A DNA stretch of 64,000 nt from Bos javanicus (lineage: Eukaryota; Chordata; Mammalia; Artiodactyla; Bovidae), in contig NC_083885.1 of assembly GCF_032452875.1 (NCBI RefSeq), forward strand, positions 31,413,925 through 31,477,924. The letters are read 5' to 3'. Positions 11,476 through 22,668 of this stretch are shown here, piece after piece (position 1 is the stretch's first letter; every line of letters starts with the position of its first letter). Under the pieces are notes generated by a model. That model was not told the DNA's origin and searched no databases. It saw nothing but the letters and a program-made list of their open reading frames with translations. The position numbers were made by a program, and so were the translations under genes.

Positions 11476-11689
11476 CTTTTTCACCAGCCTGGGTTTGTGT
11501 AAATGCCATTATACAAAGGATTTACGTGTGTAAACACTATGACATGTTCAATGATGAATACTAAAAGATAAAGAATAAGCTAATATTTAAGGGTTATGAG
11601 ATAAAGCCAGGACATCAGAGAATTAGAAAACAAAATTAAGAGGCAATGTTGTAGACATCCAAAGTTTAATTTGGGAATATATAATTGAG

Positions 11690-11855
11690 TGATCAATTAC
11701 TTTTTTGGGAGGATACTATATGAGAGCTCTTAAGAGAAAATTTACAGTCATTCTTGAAAGATGAATAGGATTTCTATCAGTGAAGATGAAAGGGGAGGGT
11801 ATTTCAGTCTGAAAAAATATTAGATCCATCCCAGACAAAGGGTTAGAAATTCCAT
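11690..11855 (+). repeat. Possible L2-like old repeat
   Basis: The words tggttcttgaaagatgaatagg and gatgaaaggggagggtatttcagtctg, spaced as they are, resemble an old mammalian repeat that reads 'cctgaatgatgagaagg…gggaagagcattccaggcag'. Low confidence by eye. Confidence 0.3.
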
Positions 11856-11860
11856 GTGGA

Positions 11861-12982
11861 TCAGTTCAGTTCAGTTGCTCAGTCATGTCCGACTCTTTGC
11901 GACCCTATAGACTGTAGCATGCAAGGTCTCCCTGTCCATTGCCAGCTCTCCCAGGTTGCTCAAACTCATATCCACTGAGTCAGTGATGCTATCCAACCAT
12001 CTCATCCTCTGTCATCCCCTTCTTCTCCTGCCTTCAATCTTTCCCAGCATCAGGGTCTTTTCAAATGAGTCAGTTCTTCACATCAGGTGGCCAAAGTATT
12101 GGAGTTTCAACTTCAGCATCAGTCCTTCCAAAGAATATTCAGAACTGATTTCCTTTAGAATGGGCTGGTTGGATCTCCTTGCAGTTCAAGAGACTCGCAA
12201 GAGTCTTGTCCAACACCACAGTTCAAAAGCATCAATTCTTTGGTGCTCAGCTTTCTTTATAGCCCAACACTCACATCCATACATGACTACTGGACAAACC
12301 ATAGCTTTGACTAGACGGACCTTTGTTGGCAAAGTAATGTTTCTGCTTTTTAATATGCTGTCTAGGTTGGTCATAACTTTTCTTCCAAGGAGTAAGCATC
12401 TTTTAATTTCATGGCTGCAGTCACCATCTGCAGTGATTTTGGAGCCCCCCAAAATAAAGTCTGCCACTGTTTCCACTGTTGCCCCATCTATTTGCCATGA
12501 AGTGATGGGACCCGATGCCATGATCTTAGTTTTCTGAATGTTAAGCTTTAAGCCAACTTTCTCACTCTCCTCTTTCACTTTCATCAAGAGGCTCTTTAGT
12601 TCTTCTTGACTTTCTGCCATAAGGCTGGTGTCATCTGCATATCTGAGGTTATTGACGTTTCTCTTGGCAATCTTGATTCCAGCTTGTGCTTCATTCCAGC
12701 CCAGCGTGTCTCATGATGTACTCTGCATATAAGTTAAATAAGCAGGGTGACAGTATACAGCCTTGACATAATCCTTTCCCTATTTGGAATCAGTCTGTTG
12801 TTTCACATCCAGTTCTCAATGTTGCTTCCTGACCTGCATACAGATTTCTCAAGAGGTAGGTCAGGTGGTCTGGTATTCCCATCTCTTTAAGAATTTTCCA
12901 GAGTTTGTTGTGGTACACACAGTCAAAGGCTTTGGCATAGTCAATAAAGCAGAAGTAGATATTTTTCTGGAACTCTCTTCTT
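11861..12982 (-). mobile_element. BovB LINE, 1.1-kb 5'-truncated copy
   Basis: On the plus strand it opens with the inverted tail tcagttcagttcagttgctc and ends within the reverse-transcriptase region at ttctggaactctctt. It therefore carries the 3' UTR, the C-terminal coding part and the RT core from about motif A onward. Both ends fit BovB; I found no convincing TSD. The coding part is described separately. Confidence 0.93.
12186..12620 (-). pseudogene. BovB reverse transcriptase C-terminal remnant
   Basis: This 144-codon frame encodes the segment just after the RT catalytic YADD: MAESQEELKSLLMKVKEE at its start, then KLNIQKTKIMASGP, and CLLLGRKVMTNLDSI. It ends in VVMYGCECWAIKKAEHQRID and FELWCWTRLLRVS. 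The same block is seen in the other BovB copies of this window. The upstream RT core and downstream C-terminus are out of frame, so it is a dead fragment of the self-encoded endonuclease-RT protein. Confidence 0.85.
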
Positions 12983-13877
12983 GAACACTAATAGGGTCCA
13001 GTGACAGGTGGAGCCAACAAGGTGAAATTTGTTCCAAATAGTAAAAGATCTTGACAACTGAGCAGGGAGTTAATATGTTTTTAATAGTTGACTCGTGGTC
13101 TGTCAAATGATAATAAGATGCAAAGATTGAAAGAGGAAACAGAGTCCAGAGAAACCTCCAATAATTTGAATAAGAATAAGAGTCTTAAATCAAGATAGTA
13201 GTAGTTTAAAGCAAGAGGAAAGGGCAGAAATACGTGAAGTAGAAGCACACAAACACAAATATATCAAAGTTATTCCTGCATATATGTTAATATATCAATC
13301 ACTAATGGATTTATGAATGGACCTATGTCAAAATTCAGTAGTGTAAATAACAAGATTTAAGGTGGCAAATTTACAGAAAAATATTGTTCAATTAGTGAGA
13401 CTATAGCCAAGTATATAAATTATTATAGGAGTGAAAGGACAAGAAAAGGTGGGAGAAAGCTGACCTGAGTACGATTTGCACTTTATTAAACTGATGAGTC
13501 AGTGTGACTAAAAGCATAGTAAAAATCTGACCAGAAAGAGATAAAAGTGGCCTTTAAAACAAGCCTTTCCTTATCTGATTGCTGTGCTTTTGTCAAAAGG
13601 GTTCCTGCTTTGTTACCAGCACTATAATTGTAAAAATTACAGCTAGTGATTGGAGATGGGACTACACTTTGTCTAGCTAGTACCACCTTGGGAAAAGACA
13701 CTGGAGAAGTGTACAAAGGAGGAGTGCTTCATGGAACCCTGAAAGAAAGGTTGACACAGAAGCATCAAAGTTAACTTGAATCTGCATGTTTAAGATATGT
13801 AAAGCATTATATATACAAATACATATACATGTATATATGTGTGTTGTACATTTAAATATATATTTATGTTTAAATAC
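12983..13877. other. Non-coding stretch, AT/AC-rich at its right end
   Basis: No gene or repeat family is recognised. The last ~80 bases (about 13798-13870) are low-complexity AT-rich sequence (atatatacaaatacatatac, atatatttatg). Confidence 0.5.
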
Positions 13878-14084
13878 CCTCCAGGCTAAGAGGGTAAAGT
13901 GTGTGCCTGCAATGTGGGAGACCTGGGTTCGATCCCTGGGTTGGGAAGATCCCCTGGAGAAGGAAATGGCAGCCCACTCCAATATTCTGGCCTGGAGAAT
14001 CCCATGGACGGAGGAGCCTGGTAGGCTACAGTCCATGGGGTTGCAAAGAGTGGGACACTATTGAGTGACTTCACTTTCACTTTC
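13878..14084 (+). mobile_element. Bov-tA SINE, sense member of a tail-to-tail pair
   Basis: It has a diverged head (ccaggctaagagggtaaag), the B-box-like gggttcgatccc, the body ctggagaaggaaatggcagc, and the end gagtgacttcactttcacttt. It is followed without a gap by an antisense copy, so the two can pair as a long inverted repeat. Confidence 0.92.
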
Positions 14085-14208
14085 AGGCAAGAATACTGGA
14101 GTGGTTAGCCATTCCCTTTTCCAGGAAATGTTTCAGACCCAGGGATCAAACCTGGGTCTCACACATTGCAGGCAGATTCTTTACCATCTGAGCCACCAGG
14201 GAAGCCCC
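14085..14208 (-). mobile_element. Bov-tA SINE, 3'-truncated antisense member
   Basis: It begins abruptly at ggcaagaatactggagtgg and ends with the tRNA-like head accatctgagccaccaggg. The terminal half of the BovB-derived body is absent. It complements roughly 13878-14010 of its neighbour. Confidence 0.9.
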
Positions 14209-14862
14209 AATTTTAATATATATGCATTTATATAGGTATATATATACACATGTATTAGTGCCCCATCAGTTTAACTAATCATCAACATGATGGAGCTACA
14301 AGAGGATAGGGTAAATTCAAAGACAGCATCTGTGACCTCAGTTTGGCACAGCCTAGAAAATCCATTGCTTAGATTGTCCTCAGCTCAGCCAGAATGGCAG
14401 TTGAACAGAGGGTCAGCACTATATACACCTTCAATTCTGTTAAGTATTCTATTTAGCGCAACCATTGTTACCCCATTACTTCCAGTGATCCAAGGAGAGT
14501 ATAGGTTTCAGCAGCCTCCTTGACTGCCTTTTTTATACTCCCAGGAAGTGTAATGGTCTCTCTCTGCATCTGGTAACTGATACCATTAATTAGACTTGAC
14601 AAATTAATGATAGGCTATATTAACCACATTTGTCTAAGCACTTCACAGATATCTCCTGCTTCCAGTGGGAATCATTTAGGCTAAAGGAAAATATTGAGAA
14701 TCCTGAATTCACCAGAAAAGTCACATTTCCTAATCTCAGAAGTATCTCCAGTAGGATTTAACAAAGGGTTGGGCTAAATCTATTACATGCATTTCATCCA
14801 AAAGCAGCAAAATCTATCAACTACAGATCAGCCAGATTGAAATCTCATCCCAGTGGATAAAC
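14209..14862. other. Non-coding stretch, nothing recognised
   Basis: It opens with AT/AC-rich low-complexity sequence (14209-14260). No gene or repeat is recognised after that. Confidence 0.5.
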
Positions 14863-15088
14863 ATCAGTAGTTAGTTAGTTAAGTCACTAAGTCGTGTCTG
14901 ACTCTTTCAACCTCATGGACTGTAGCCTGCCAGGCTCCTCTGTCCATGGGATAATCCAGGCAAGAATACTGGAGTGGGTTGCCATTTCCTTCTCCAGGGG
15001 ATCTTCCCAACCCAGGAATCGAACCTGAGTCTCCTGCACTGCAGGCAGATTCTTTATTGACTGAGCTATGAGGGAAAAATCAGTAGTT
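14863..15088 (-). mobile_element. Bov-tA SINE with 10-bp target duplication
   Basis: An antisense copy with the head at the right (tcttta…ctgagctatgaggga). The word atcagtagtt occurs at 14863-14872 and 15079-15088, bounding an insertion at about 14873-15078. The left edge carries a short tagttagttag run. Confidence 0.93.
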
Positions 15089-15375
15089 CCCCATTCCTTC
15101 TTAGCCAGACAAAGCACTTCAGATTCTGCCTTTCCTAATATATGTCTGTTTCATTTCAAAAAAGCTATATTTCAGTCTTGTTCAATTACTTGTTATCCAT
15201 GAGTATGTCTTGAGGGATAATGCCAACTTCAAATTCATTTCATCTAGATAAACAGAATTTTGCTGTACCTGTTTGTTTCATCTTTATTTATATCACAAAA
15301 GTGTGGCCAAGCAAGGAATATACAACTTTATTCTTAAGTTGTTCCAATGACAATATATAGGTGGTTGTCTGGGAA

Positions 15376-16186
15376 AGCATTCTTTGGCATTGCCTTTCTT
15401 TGGGATTGGAATGAAAACTGACTTTTCCAGTCCTGTGGCCACTGCTGAGTTTTCCAAACTTGCTGGCATATTGAGTGCAGAACTTTCACAGCACCATCTT
15501 TCAGGATTTGAAATAGTTCAACTGGAATTCCATCACCTCCACTAACTTTGTTCCTAGTGATGTTTTCTAAGGCCCATTTGACTTCACATTCCAGGATGTC
15601 TGGCTCTAGGTGAGTGATCTTGGTCATGTGATTATCTTGGTCATGAAGATCTTTTTTGTACAGTTCTTCTGTGTATTCCTGCCACCTCTTCTTAATATCT
15701 ACTGCTTCTGTTAGGTCCATACTATTTCTGTCCTTTATCGAGCTCATCTTTGCATGAAATGTTCCCTTGATATCTCTAATTTTCTTGAAGAGATCTCTAG
15801 TCTTTCCCATTCTGTTGTTTTCCTCTATTTCTTTGCATTGATCACTGAGGAAGGCTTTCTTATCTCTTCTTGCTATTCTTTGGAACTCTGCATTCAGATG
15901 CTTATATCTTTCCTTTTCTCCTTTGCTTTTCACTTCTCTTCCTTTCACAGCTTATTTGTAAGGCCTCCCCAGACAGCCATTTTGCTTTTTTGCATTTCTT
16001 TTTCATGGGGATGGTCTTGATCCCTGTCTCCTGTACAATGTCACGAACCTCATTCCATAGTTCATCAGGCACTCTATCTATCAGACCTAGTCCCTTAAGT
16101 CTATTTCTCACTTCCACTGTATAATCATAAGGGATTTGATTTAGGTCATACCTCAATGGTCTAGTGGTTTTCCCTACTTTCTTCAA
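15376..16186 (-). pseudogene. BovB linker / RT N-terminal remnant (inverted half)
   Basis: Two overlapping frames carry the region between endonuclease and RT. One has LRYDLNQIPYDYTVEVRNR and ELWNEVRDIVQETGIKTIP; the other has KGEKERYKHLNAEFQRIARR, AFLSDQCKEIEENNRMGKTR and LEPDILECEVKWALENITRN, ending near QWPQDWKSQFSFQSQRK. A frameshift lies near 15930-15950 and another at QFSFQSQRK. The coding sequence breaks off at the inversion junction (about 15376). Confidence 0.85.
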
Positions 16187-16396
16187 TTTAAGTCTGAATT
16201 TGGCAATAAGGAGTTCATGATCTGAGCCACAGTCAGCTCCTGGTCTTGTTTTTCTTGACTGTATAGAGCTTCTCCATCTTTGGCTGCAGAGAATATAATC
16301 AATCTGATTTTGGTGTTGACCATCTGGTGATGTTCATGTGTAGAATCTTCTCTTGTGTTGTTGGAAGAGGGTGTTTGCTATGACCACTGCGTTCTC

Positions 16397-16915
16397 TTAG
16401 CAAAACTCTGTTAGCCTTTGCCCTGCTTCATTCCATATTCCAAGGCCAAATTTGCCTGTTACCCCAGGTGTTTCTTGACTTCCTAATTTTGCATTCCAGT
16501 CTGCTATAATGAAAAGGACATCTTTTTGGGGTGTTAATTCTAAATGGTCTTGTAGGTCTTCATAGAACCATTCAACTTCAGCTTCTTCAGCATTACTGGT
16601 TGGGGCATAGACTTGGATTACTGTGATATTGAATGGTTTGCCTTGGAAACGAACAGAGATCATTCTGTCGTTTTTGAAATTGCATCCAAGTACTGCATTT
16701 CGGACTCTTTTGCTGACCATGATGGCTACTCCATTTCTTCTGAGGGATTCCTGCCCACAGTAGAAGATATAATGGTCATCTGAGTTAAATTCACCCATTC
16801 CAGTCCATTTTAGTTCGCTGATTCCTAGAATGTCGAAGTTCACTCTTGCCATCTCCTGTTTGACCACTTCCATTTGCCTTGATTCATGGACCTGACATTC
16901 CAGGTTCCTATGCAA
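16397..16915 (-). pseudogene. BovB apurinic-type endonuclease domain remnant
   Basis: This 172-codon frame encodes most of the N-terminal endonuclease of the RTE-type polyprotein. It shows DILGISELKWTGMGEFNSDD (with the conserved Glu near residue 34), then FNITVIQVYAPTSNAEEAE, and FIIADWNAKLG where GDWNA would be expected. The Gly-to-Ala change precedes the catalytic Asp. Past FGLGIWNEAGQRLTEFC the frame is stopped near 16397. Confidence 0.88.
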
Positions 16916-16942
16916 TATTGCTCTTTACAGCATCGGACCTTA

Positions 16943-17856
16943 CAAACTACCGCACAATTGCACTCATCTCACACACTAGTAAAGTGATGCTCAAACTTCT
17001 CCAAGCCAGGCTTCAGCAATACGTGAGCTGTGAACTTCCAGATGTTCAAGCTGGTTTTAGAAAAGACAGAGGAACCAGAGATCAAATTGCCAACACCTGC
17101 TGGATCAAGGAAAAAGGAAGAGAGTTCCAGAAAAACATCTATTTCTCCTTTACTGACTATGCCAAAGCCTTTGACTGTGTGGATCACAATGAACTGTGGA
17201 AAATTCTGAAAGAGATGGGAATACCAGACCACCCGACCTGCCTCTTGAGAAACCTATATGCAGGTCAGGAAGCAACAGTTAGAACTGGACATGGAACAAC
17301 ATTCTGGTTCCAAATAGGAAAAGGAGTATGTCAAGGCTGTATATTGTCACCCTGCTTATTTAATTTATATGCAGAGTACATCATGAGACACGCTGGACTG
17401 GAAGAAACACAAGCTGGAATCAAGATTGCCGGGAGAAATATCAATAACCTCAGATATGCAGATGACACCACCTTTATGGCAGAAAGTAAAGAGGAACTAA
17501 AGAGCCTCTTGATGAAAGTGAAAGAAGAGAGTAGAAAAGTTGACTTAAAGCTCAACACTCAGAAAACGAAGATCATGGCATCGGGTCCCATCACTTCATG
17601 GGCAATAGATGGGGAAACAGTGGAAACAGTGTCAGACTTTATTTTTCTGGGCTCCAAAATCACTGAAGATAGTGACTGCAGCCAAAAAATTAAAAGACGC
17701 TTACTCCTTGGAAGGAAAGTTATGACCAACCTAGATAGCATATTCAAAAGCAGAGACATTACTTTGCCAACAAAGGTTCGTCTCGTCAAGGCTATGGTTT
17801 TTCCTGTGGTCATGTATGGATGTGAGAGTTGGACTGTGAAGAAGGCTGAGCGCTGA
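16943..17856 (+). pseudogene. BovB reverse transcriptase core, longest surviving frame
   Basis: About 300 codons of RT are open, from NYRTIALISHTSKVMLK. Motif A is FTDYAKAFDCVDHNELW with its catalytic Asp. It continues through GKGVCQGCILSPCLFNLYAE and motif C, NLRYADDTTFMAESKEE, with both Asp residues kept. It then enters the C-terminal block ending GCESWTVKKAER. The frame stops at 17854-17856, where a CGA codon of related copies is TGA (a CpG decay change). It also lacks its endonuclease half in the same strand, so it cannot encode a full protein. Confidence 0.9.
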
Positions 17857-18245
17857 AGAATTGATGCTTTTGAACTGTGGTGTTGGAGAAGACTCTTGAG
17901 AGTCCCTTGGACTGCAAGGAGATCCAACTAGTGCATTCTGAAGGAGATCAGCCCTGGGATTTCTTTGGAAGGATGATGCTAAAGCTGAAACTCCAGTACT
18001 TTGGCCACCTCATGCCAAGAGTTGACTCATTCAAAAAGACTCTGATGCTGGGAGGGTTTGGGGGCAGGAGGAGAAGGGGATGACAGAGGATGAGATGGCT
18101 GGATGGTATCACTGACTCGATGGATGTGAGTCTGAGTGAACTCCAGGAGTTAGTGATGGACAGGGAGGCCTGGCGTGCTGCAATTCATGGGGTCGCAACA
18201 CGACCGAGTGACTGAAGTTAACTGAACTGGGAAAGCACTGATCAT

Positions 18246-18370
18246 TCATTCATCCATTTAACAAACTATGAGGTAGGTGGTAAACCAAGGCCTGCGTATC
18301 AAGGTCACCCAGCAAAGGGTGATTAGGGACAATCCCAGCATGCAGAGAGTCGGAGCTCCTCTCTGCTCTG
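18246..18370 (+). repeat. MIR-like fragment
   Basis: Words attcatccatttaacaaac, tatgaggtaggtgg, caaggtcacccagcaaagg and agagtcggagctcc follow the MIR consensus order (tcatttaatcc, ctatgaggtaggt, aaggtcacacagc, cagtctggctcc). Confidence 0.5.
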
Positions 18371-19434
18371 GTAAGGTTGTTAAGAGAGCAGAGATGGAGA
18401 AGCTGAGGGGGGTGGGGACAGGCACAGCTTCAGGCTCTGAGGAATTCTGCCTCAAGAAGAAAGGAGTCAGCACAGAATTGGAGGATAAAGCAAACATAGC
18501 TACTTATCTGAATGCACTTAAAATGTATATCTTTTCCCATTTACCCCAAGGTCAGAGCTAGTTGGACATGTCTTACAATCTAGTGCTAGATGCACTGAGT
18601 GACTCCATGGCTTAACAGGGAAGGACTTACTCATCACTGAAGGATCATGTTGTTTTCCCTTTACTTGGACACGGGACAATTTAGGAACAACAGAGGGGAG
18701 GAGTCTAGTCAGGGTCCTAAACAAAAGAAGAGTGAAATCTATCAACCAGTAAAAGATATGTGATTATAAGGATTTCTTTTTAGTAGTACTCACAGACCAA
18801 TGGCAACGTTCTATAGCAGGTTGCCACTCATAACTTTTCAGAATCTAAAGTGGTGAGTTAAGACATGATTTGTGATTTGGAGTGTATGTGTAGGGATACG
18901 TGCCTTCACACAATGAAAAAATAATTTTCTTTCCTGTAAAAGAGAGGCATTAATACTGATAGGTCCCTAACTCAGGCATCTGCAGCTCTACTTCTCCAAG
19001 AGTTTTCTCCAGCACTCCTGAGGTTTGCTAAATAGAAAGCAGCTCCTTATTTTGAAATGCGGGGAATCAACACCCGGGGGCAACCCTCTGCCTTTAGGGA
19101 GTGGGAATTGCTGAATAAATGTCTCAATCTCCAGTTCTCTGGTTTTATAATTCTGAGCATGCTTCACACTAATTCTCAACAGGTCCTCAGTGTCTTGGAG
19201 CTCCAGTTACCCACGGCGGTAACTAACGAACCTTTTATTACCTTTCTTTTCTATCTCATTTTACTCCCTCCCTCCCCTGTAATTTTTGATCACCTCCCAA
19301 CCGAAGTATCTGTACTCAAGACCTTAACTCAGTGCCTCCTTTGGGAAAAGCCTAACTAGGATGGGAGTTTTCCCTCATCTTATTCCTTCACTTCACATAA
19401 TGTTGTACGTATTCAGAGATTTTAATTTAATATT
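18371..19434. other. Non-coding stretch, nothing recognised
   Basis: Less repetitive than the rest. Frames of up to 100 codons exist (for example 19057-19359 on the plus strand), with no recognisable domain and a complementary frame on the other strand. They are treated as chance. Confidence 0.5.
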
Positions 19435-19565
19435 TTATCATTGATTCTCTTATCTGTTTCCCTTACAAAAATTTAAGCTTCTTAAATATACGAGCAAGAT
19501 TGTATGTAGCCTTCTAATTTTGATATCATTGTACTCAATTAAAGGTTGTTGAATGGATGAATAAA
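19435..19565 (+). repeat. L2 or MIR-type 3' end
   Basis: The run ctgtttcccttacaaaaatttaagcttc… and ccttctaattttgatatca, ending ttgttgaatggatgaataaa, matches the familiar end 'ctagactgtaagctcc…gtgctcaataaatatttgttgaatgaatg'. It is old and diverged. Confidence 0.5.
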
Positions 19566-20572
19566 AACATGGAGATATAAATCCATGAGTCGTTCTCTGC
19601 CTTACTGATTATTTCTGGGACCAAGACAGCAATAATTCAGTTGAGGAAAGCAGATGGTGATTTCTGTTTCCTCTGAGGACTTAAGCCCTGGCTCACCATA
19701 TGCCACTTTGGTGCCACTTTTCAAGAAGCTGAGAGGAAACTATTAAACAATATTGAAACTTGGTAGTTGTTCATATAAACACGACCATTCCAGGTACATT
19801 CAGACAAGAATATTCAGAGAGAGCTTGCTAGACTAAGGACCTCAGGGAGTATATGGGAAAGTTTGGGAATATGAGATAAATAAGGTAGATTTGGGTGCCA
19901 ATTTTTCCACTGTAGGAACTAACGCTCTATTTGGAATGACTTCTTCCATCTGAAATATTTAATAGCTGTTCAACAAGTTGGAACTGACAGTAGACAAAAT
20001 GTTTTACTGCCATGTGTCAGGTAGCTTGATGCACTTCATGCCTGGATAAATGCAAAATGGAATTTTAGCTGAAGGAGATGGTATGGCAAATGGTTCTTCA
20101 CAGAGAAGGGAGTAAGGGATATGTCTCCCATGGAGAAACTCATGGTGACAATGTGTCTGATTCATATTTTAATTGCCAGAATAAAATCAAATATCCATAA
20201 GTTCAGGCATGCTAATGAACAAGAAGGAGAATTAGATTTTTCTCTGCCTATTAAATTTTCTAATGTTGAGAGAAGCAAACAGAGCACTGTGGATCCAAAT
20301 ATTACCCTGAGGTGTTATAAGCACCAAAACTTGAAGATTAACATTGAATGTTTTTTTTTTAATAAGACCTTTTTGAAATGACACCGATTCTTCACCAACA
20401 TGGTTTCCCAGAAAGACATATATTAAAATAAGTTGCTGAATTTTTCTATTAAATTTCACAAATCAGGGCATTCTGTAGAGTAAATATGACTTCTGATCTA
20501 CTTTTTAAAAACTGGCTTAGATAAATATTCCTGTTTACCATAAGAATTTACTTTGTTAACATTTCTTTCCTT
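19566..20572. other. Non-coding stretch, nothing recognised
   Basis: No repeat or gene could be supported. Frames near 20121-20459 overlap on opposite strands and show no motif. Confidence 0.5.
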
Positions 20573-20706
20573 GGGCTTTCCTGGTAGCTCAGACAGTAAA
20601 GAATCTGCCTGCAATGTGGGAGACCGGGGTTTGATCCCTGGGTTGGGAAGATTCCCCTGGAGATGGGAATGGCTACCCACTCCAGTATTTTGTCTGGATA
20701 ATTCCT
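20573..20706 (+). mobile_element. Bov-tA SINE, 3'-truncated
   Basis: The tRNA-like head (gggctttcctggtagctcag, gtttgatccctgggttgg) and the first part of the body are present. It breaks off at tattttgtctggataattcc, so the terminal ~70 bases of the SINE are missing. Loss of the 3' end implies a later deletion. Confidence 0.88.
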
Positions 20707-21689
20707 AAGTCACTATGATTTCAGCTTAAAAAACAAACACATCTTTCATGTTTTAGTTTATCCAAGTGTTCTAGTTGTGGGGATAATACACAATCTTGAA
20801 ATGATAACAATAGCTCATAAATTTTGTTTGCAAAACAATCTGCTTACTATAGAATTTTGAGTGTTATTGTTATTGATTTGTTGCTGTTTGAGAAGGGTAA
20901 GGGTGAGATATGTTTTGAATATATCATTTATTCCATGATGTTAAGTCCATAACTATTGAACATATATATTCTCTAGGTGTTCCAAAAATCACTGTATTGA
21001 TATTTTCCTCCAATAAGACTTTCCTGGATTATGCAGGTTTAGGAAAGTGACAGAGGAATACGAAAGGGCAGCACCCTGTCTGGACATCCATATACTCATA
21101 TCCAAGCAGGGATATGGAAAATATAAAGTAGTGGGAGTGTGCTTGGCTACCCAACTGTGACAGAGCTCAGGCTGTGATGGGTGAGAAAAACAAAAATTAT
21201 TGCATATTTTAATAATGCAATTTTTAAACTCTGATCTTACATATTTACTTTAAAATTCATACATAGCTACTTAAGAAATCCCTAGTGATCAGAAGAAAAC
21301 ATGGTAAAGTTTAGAAAGATTGTGTGCCTGTGTGTGTGTGTGTTTACTATGTTAAGCATAGACAGTAGAGGACAGGAGTAATATTTTCCTTATCCTCTCA
21401 GTGTTTATGTCACAGGCTTTATAAAATAATAAAGGATGCATGAGCTGACAAAACAGGAAAACACATAAGTATGAAAATTCAGGTAATGCTGTGTTCTATA
21501 ATGAGAATCTAAGAATCTAATTTTCGGAATGACTGGAATTTGGGAAGCTGACAAGGCGGGGCAAGAGTGTATCTGTAGGATATCCATATATGCTAGCAAT
21601 CTTATATGTTTATATATAAATACATAGATTTAATAAAAGTTTTATATATATATTTATGTATACAGCATGATTATTTTATATGCATATAT
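20707..21689. other. Non-coding stretch with a short (GT)n
   Basis: No gene is recognised. A short GT run lies at about 21327-21345, and AT-rich low-complexity sequence lies at 21600-21690. Confidence 0.5.
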
Positions 21690-21985
21690 ACAACTGAAAT
21701 GATATAGTCAAGCTAATCAACATATCATATCACAGTCACCATTACATTTTTGTGGTCAGAGCATTTTAAACCTACTCTCTTAGCATATTTCCAGTATTCA
21801 ATACAGTATTATTAACTGTATTTATTATGCCTGTAGATAAGATCTGTAGACATTTGTCTTAGAGAGATGCAATTTTGTCCTCTTTGACCAAAATTTCCTC
21901 ATTTCTCACCCTTCCAAGCCCTTGGAAAGCACCATTCTGCTCTTTGCTTCTATGAATTCATTTTTTTTAAGGTTCCACATATACA
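21690..21985 (-). repeat. Old L1 3' UTR region, antisense
   Basis: The order catatcatatcacagtcacc, gtggtcagagcattttaaacc, tactctcttagcatatttcc, caatacagtattattaactg and ttcctcatttctcacccttc follows the antisense 3' UTR of old L1M elements. It lies next to a sense L1 ORF2 piece. Confidence 0.6.
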
Positions 21986-21989
21986 TGTT

Positions 21990-22668
21990 CTTGGATTGGA
22001 AGAATTAATATAAAAGATTATATTATAATCTTTTATAGAAGAATATAAAAAAGATGATACTACCTAAAGCATCTATAGATTCAGCGCAATCTCTATCAAA
22101 TTACTAACGGATTTTTTTTCAGAGAATTAGAGCAAAGAATTTTATAAATTTTATGGAAACACAAAATACCCCAGATAGTCAGAACAATCCTGAGGAAGAA
22201 AAATGGAGCTGGAGGAATCTGGCTCCCTGACTTCAGACTGTACTACAAACCTAGAGTTATCAAGACAGCCTGATACTGGCACAAAAACAGAAATATTGAT
22301 CAATGGCACATGATAGAAAGCCCAGAGATAAACCCATGCTCCTATGGTCACATAATCTATGTCAAAGGAGGGAAGAATAAACAACAGAGAAAACTGTCTC
22401 TTCAATAAGTGGAGTTGGGAAAATTGGACAGCTACATGTGAAACAATGAAATTAGAACCCTACCTAAGACCATATACAAAAATAAACTCAAGCTGGGTTG
22501 AAAACCTAACTTTAAGGCCAAACACTATACAAATCTTAGAGGAAAACTTAGGCAGAACACTGCTTGAAAATAAAAACAAAAATAAACAAATGGGACCTAA
22601 TGAAACTTAAAAGCTTTTTGCATAGCAAAGGGAATTATAAGCAAGACAAAGTAGAGTAGGATCTTGTT
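21990..22668 (+). repeat. L1 ORF2 3' fragment
   Basis: It reads ggattggaagaattaatat, then cagcgcaatctctatcaaat and ttatggaaacacaaaatacc. It continues with tggctccctgacttcagac, ttgatcaatggcaca and ctcaagctgggttgaaaacc, up to aagctttttgcatagcaaagg. This is the L1 ORF2 C-terminal region, with frameshifts throughout. Near its left end an extra A/T palindromic block (22009-22037) interrupts the consensus. Confidence 0.85.
22009..22037. repeat. AT-rich 13-bp inverted repeat inside L1
   Basis: The arms tataaaagattat and ataatcttttata are exact reverse complements around the 3-base loop att. The block is absent from related L1 copies at this position (compare 41165-41210). Confidence 0.6.

Larger units (their letters stand above)
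15369..18237 (+). mobile_element. BovB LINE insertion with 5' inversion
   Basis: One insertion of about 2.85 kb lies between two copies of the 11-bp word ctgggaaagca (15369-15379 and 18227-18237). The left part (about 15376-16939) is the BovB 5' half in antisense, from the endonuclease to the start of RT. The right part (about 16940-18226) is the 3' half in sense, from the RT core to the end. In element coordinates the two halves meet almost exactly: the inverted half stops at '…ccaaagaatgct' and the sense half starts at 'caaactaccgc'. This is the arrangement expected from twin priming. The inverted half's outer end shares 'agca' with the TSD. Confidence 0.95.

Noticed and set aside
13921..13990. 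tRNA-like A and B boxes (gggttcgatccc) that could suggest a tRNA gene
   Set aside because: These are the tRNA-derived heads of Bov-tA SINEs. They lack a full cloverleaf and run on into BovB-derived sequence, here and at about ten other sites.
16879..17856. 325-codon frame as an intact gene
   Set aside because: Its first ~20 codons come from the inverted half of the same BovB insertion. The rest is RT core stopped by a nonsense change and has no endonuclease in frame.
18277..18561. 94-codon plus-strand frame with an opposing 79-codon frame
   Set aside because: Overlapping frames on both strands, partly over a MIR-like repeat; no motif.
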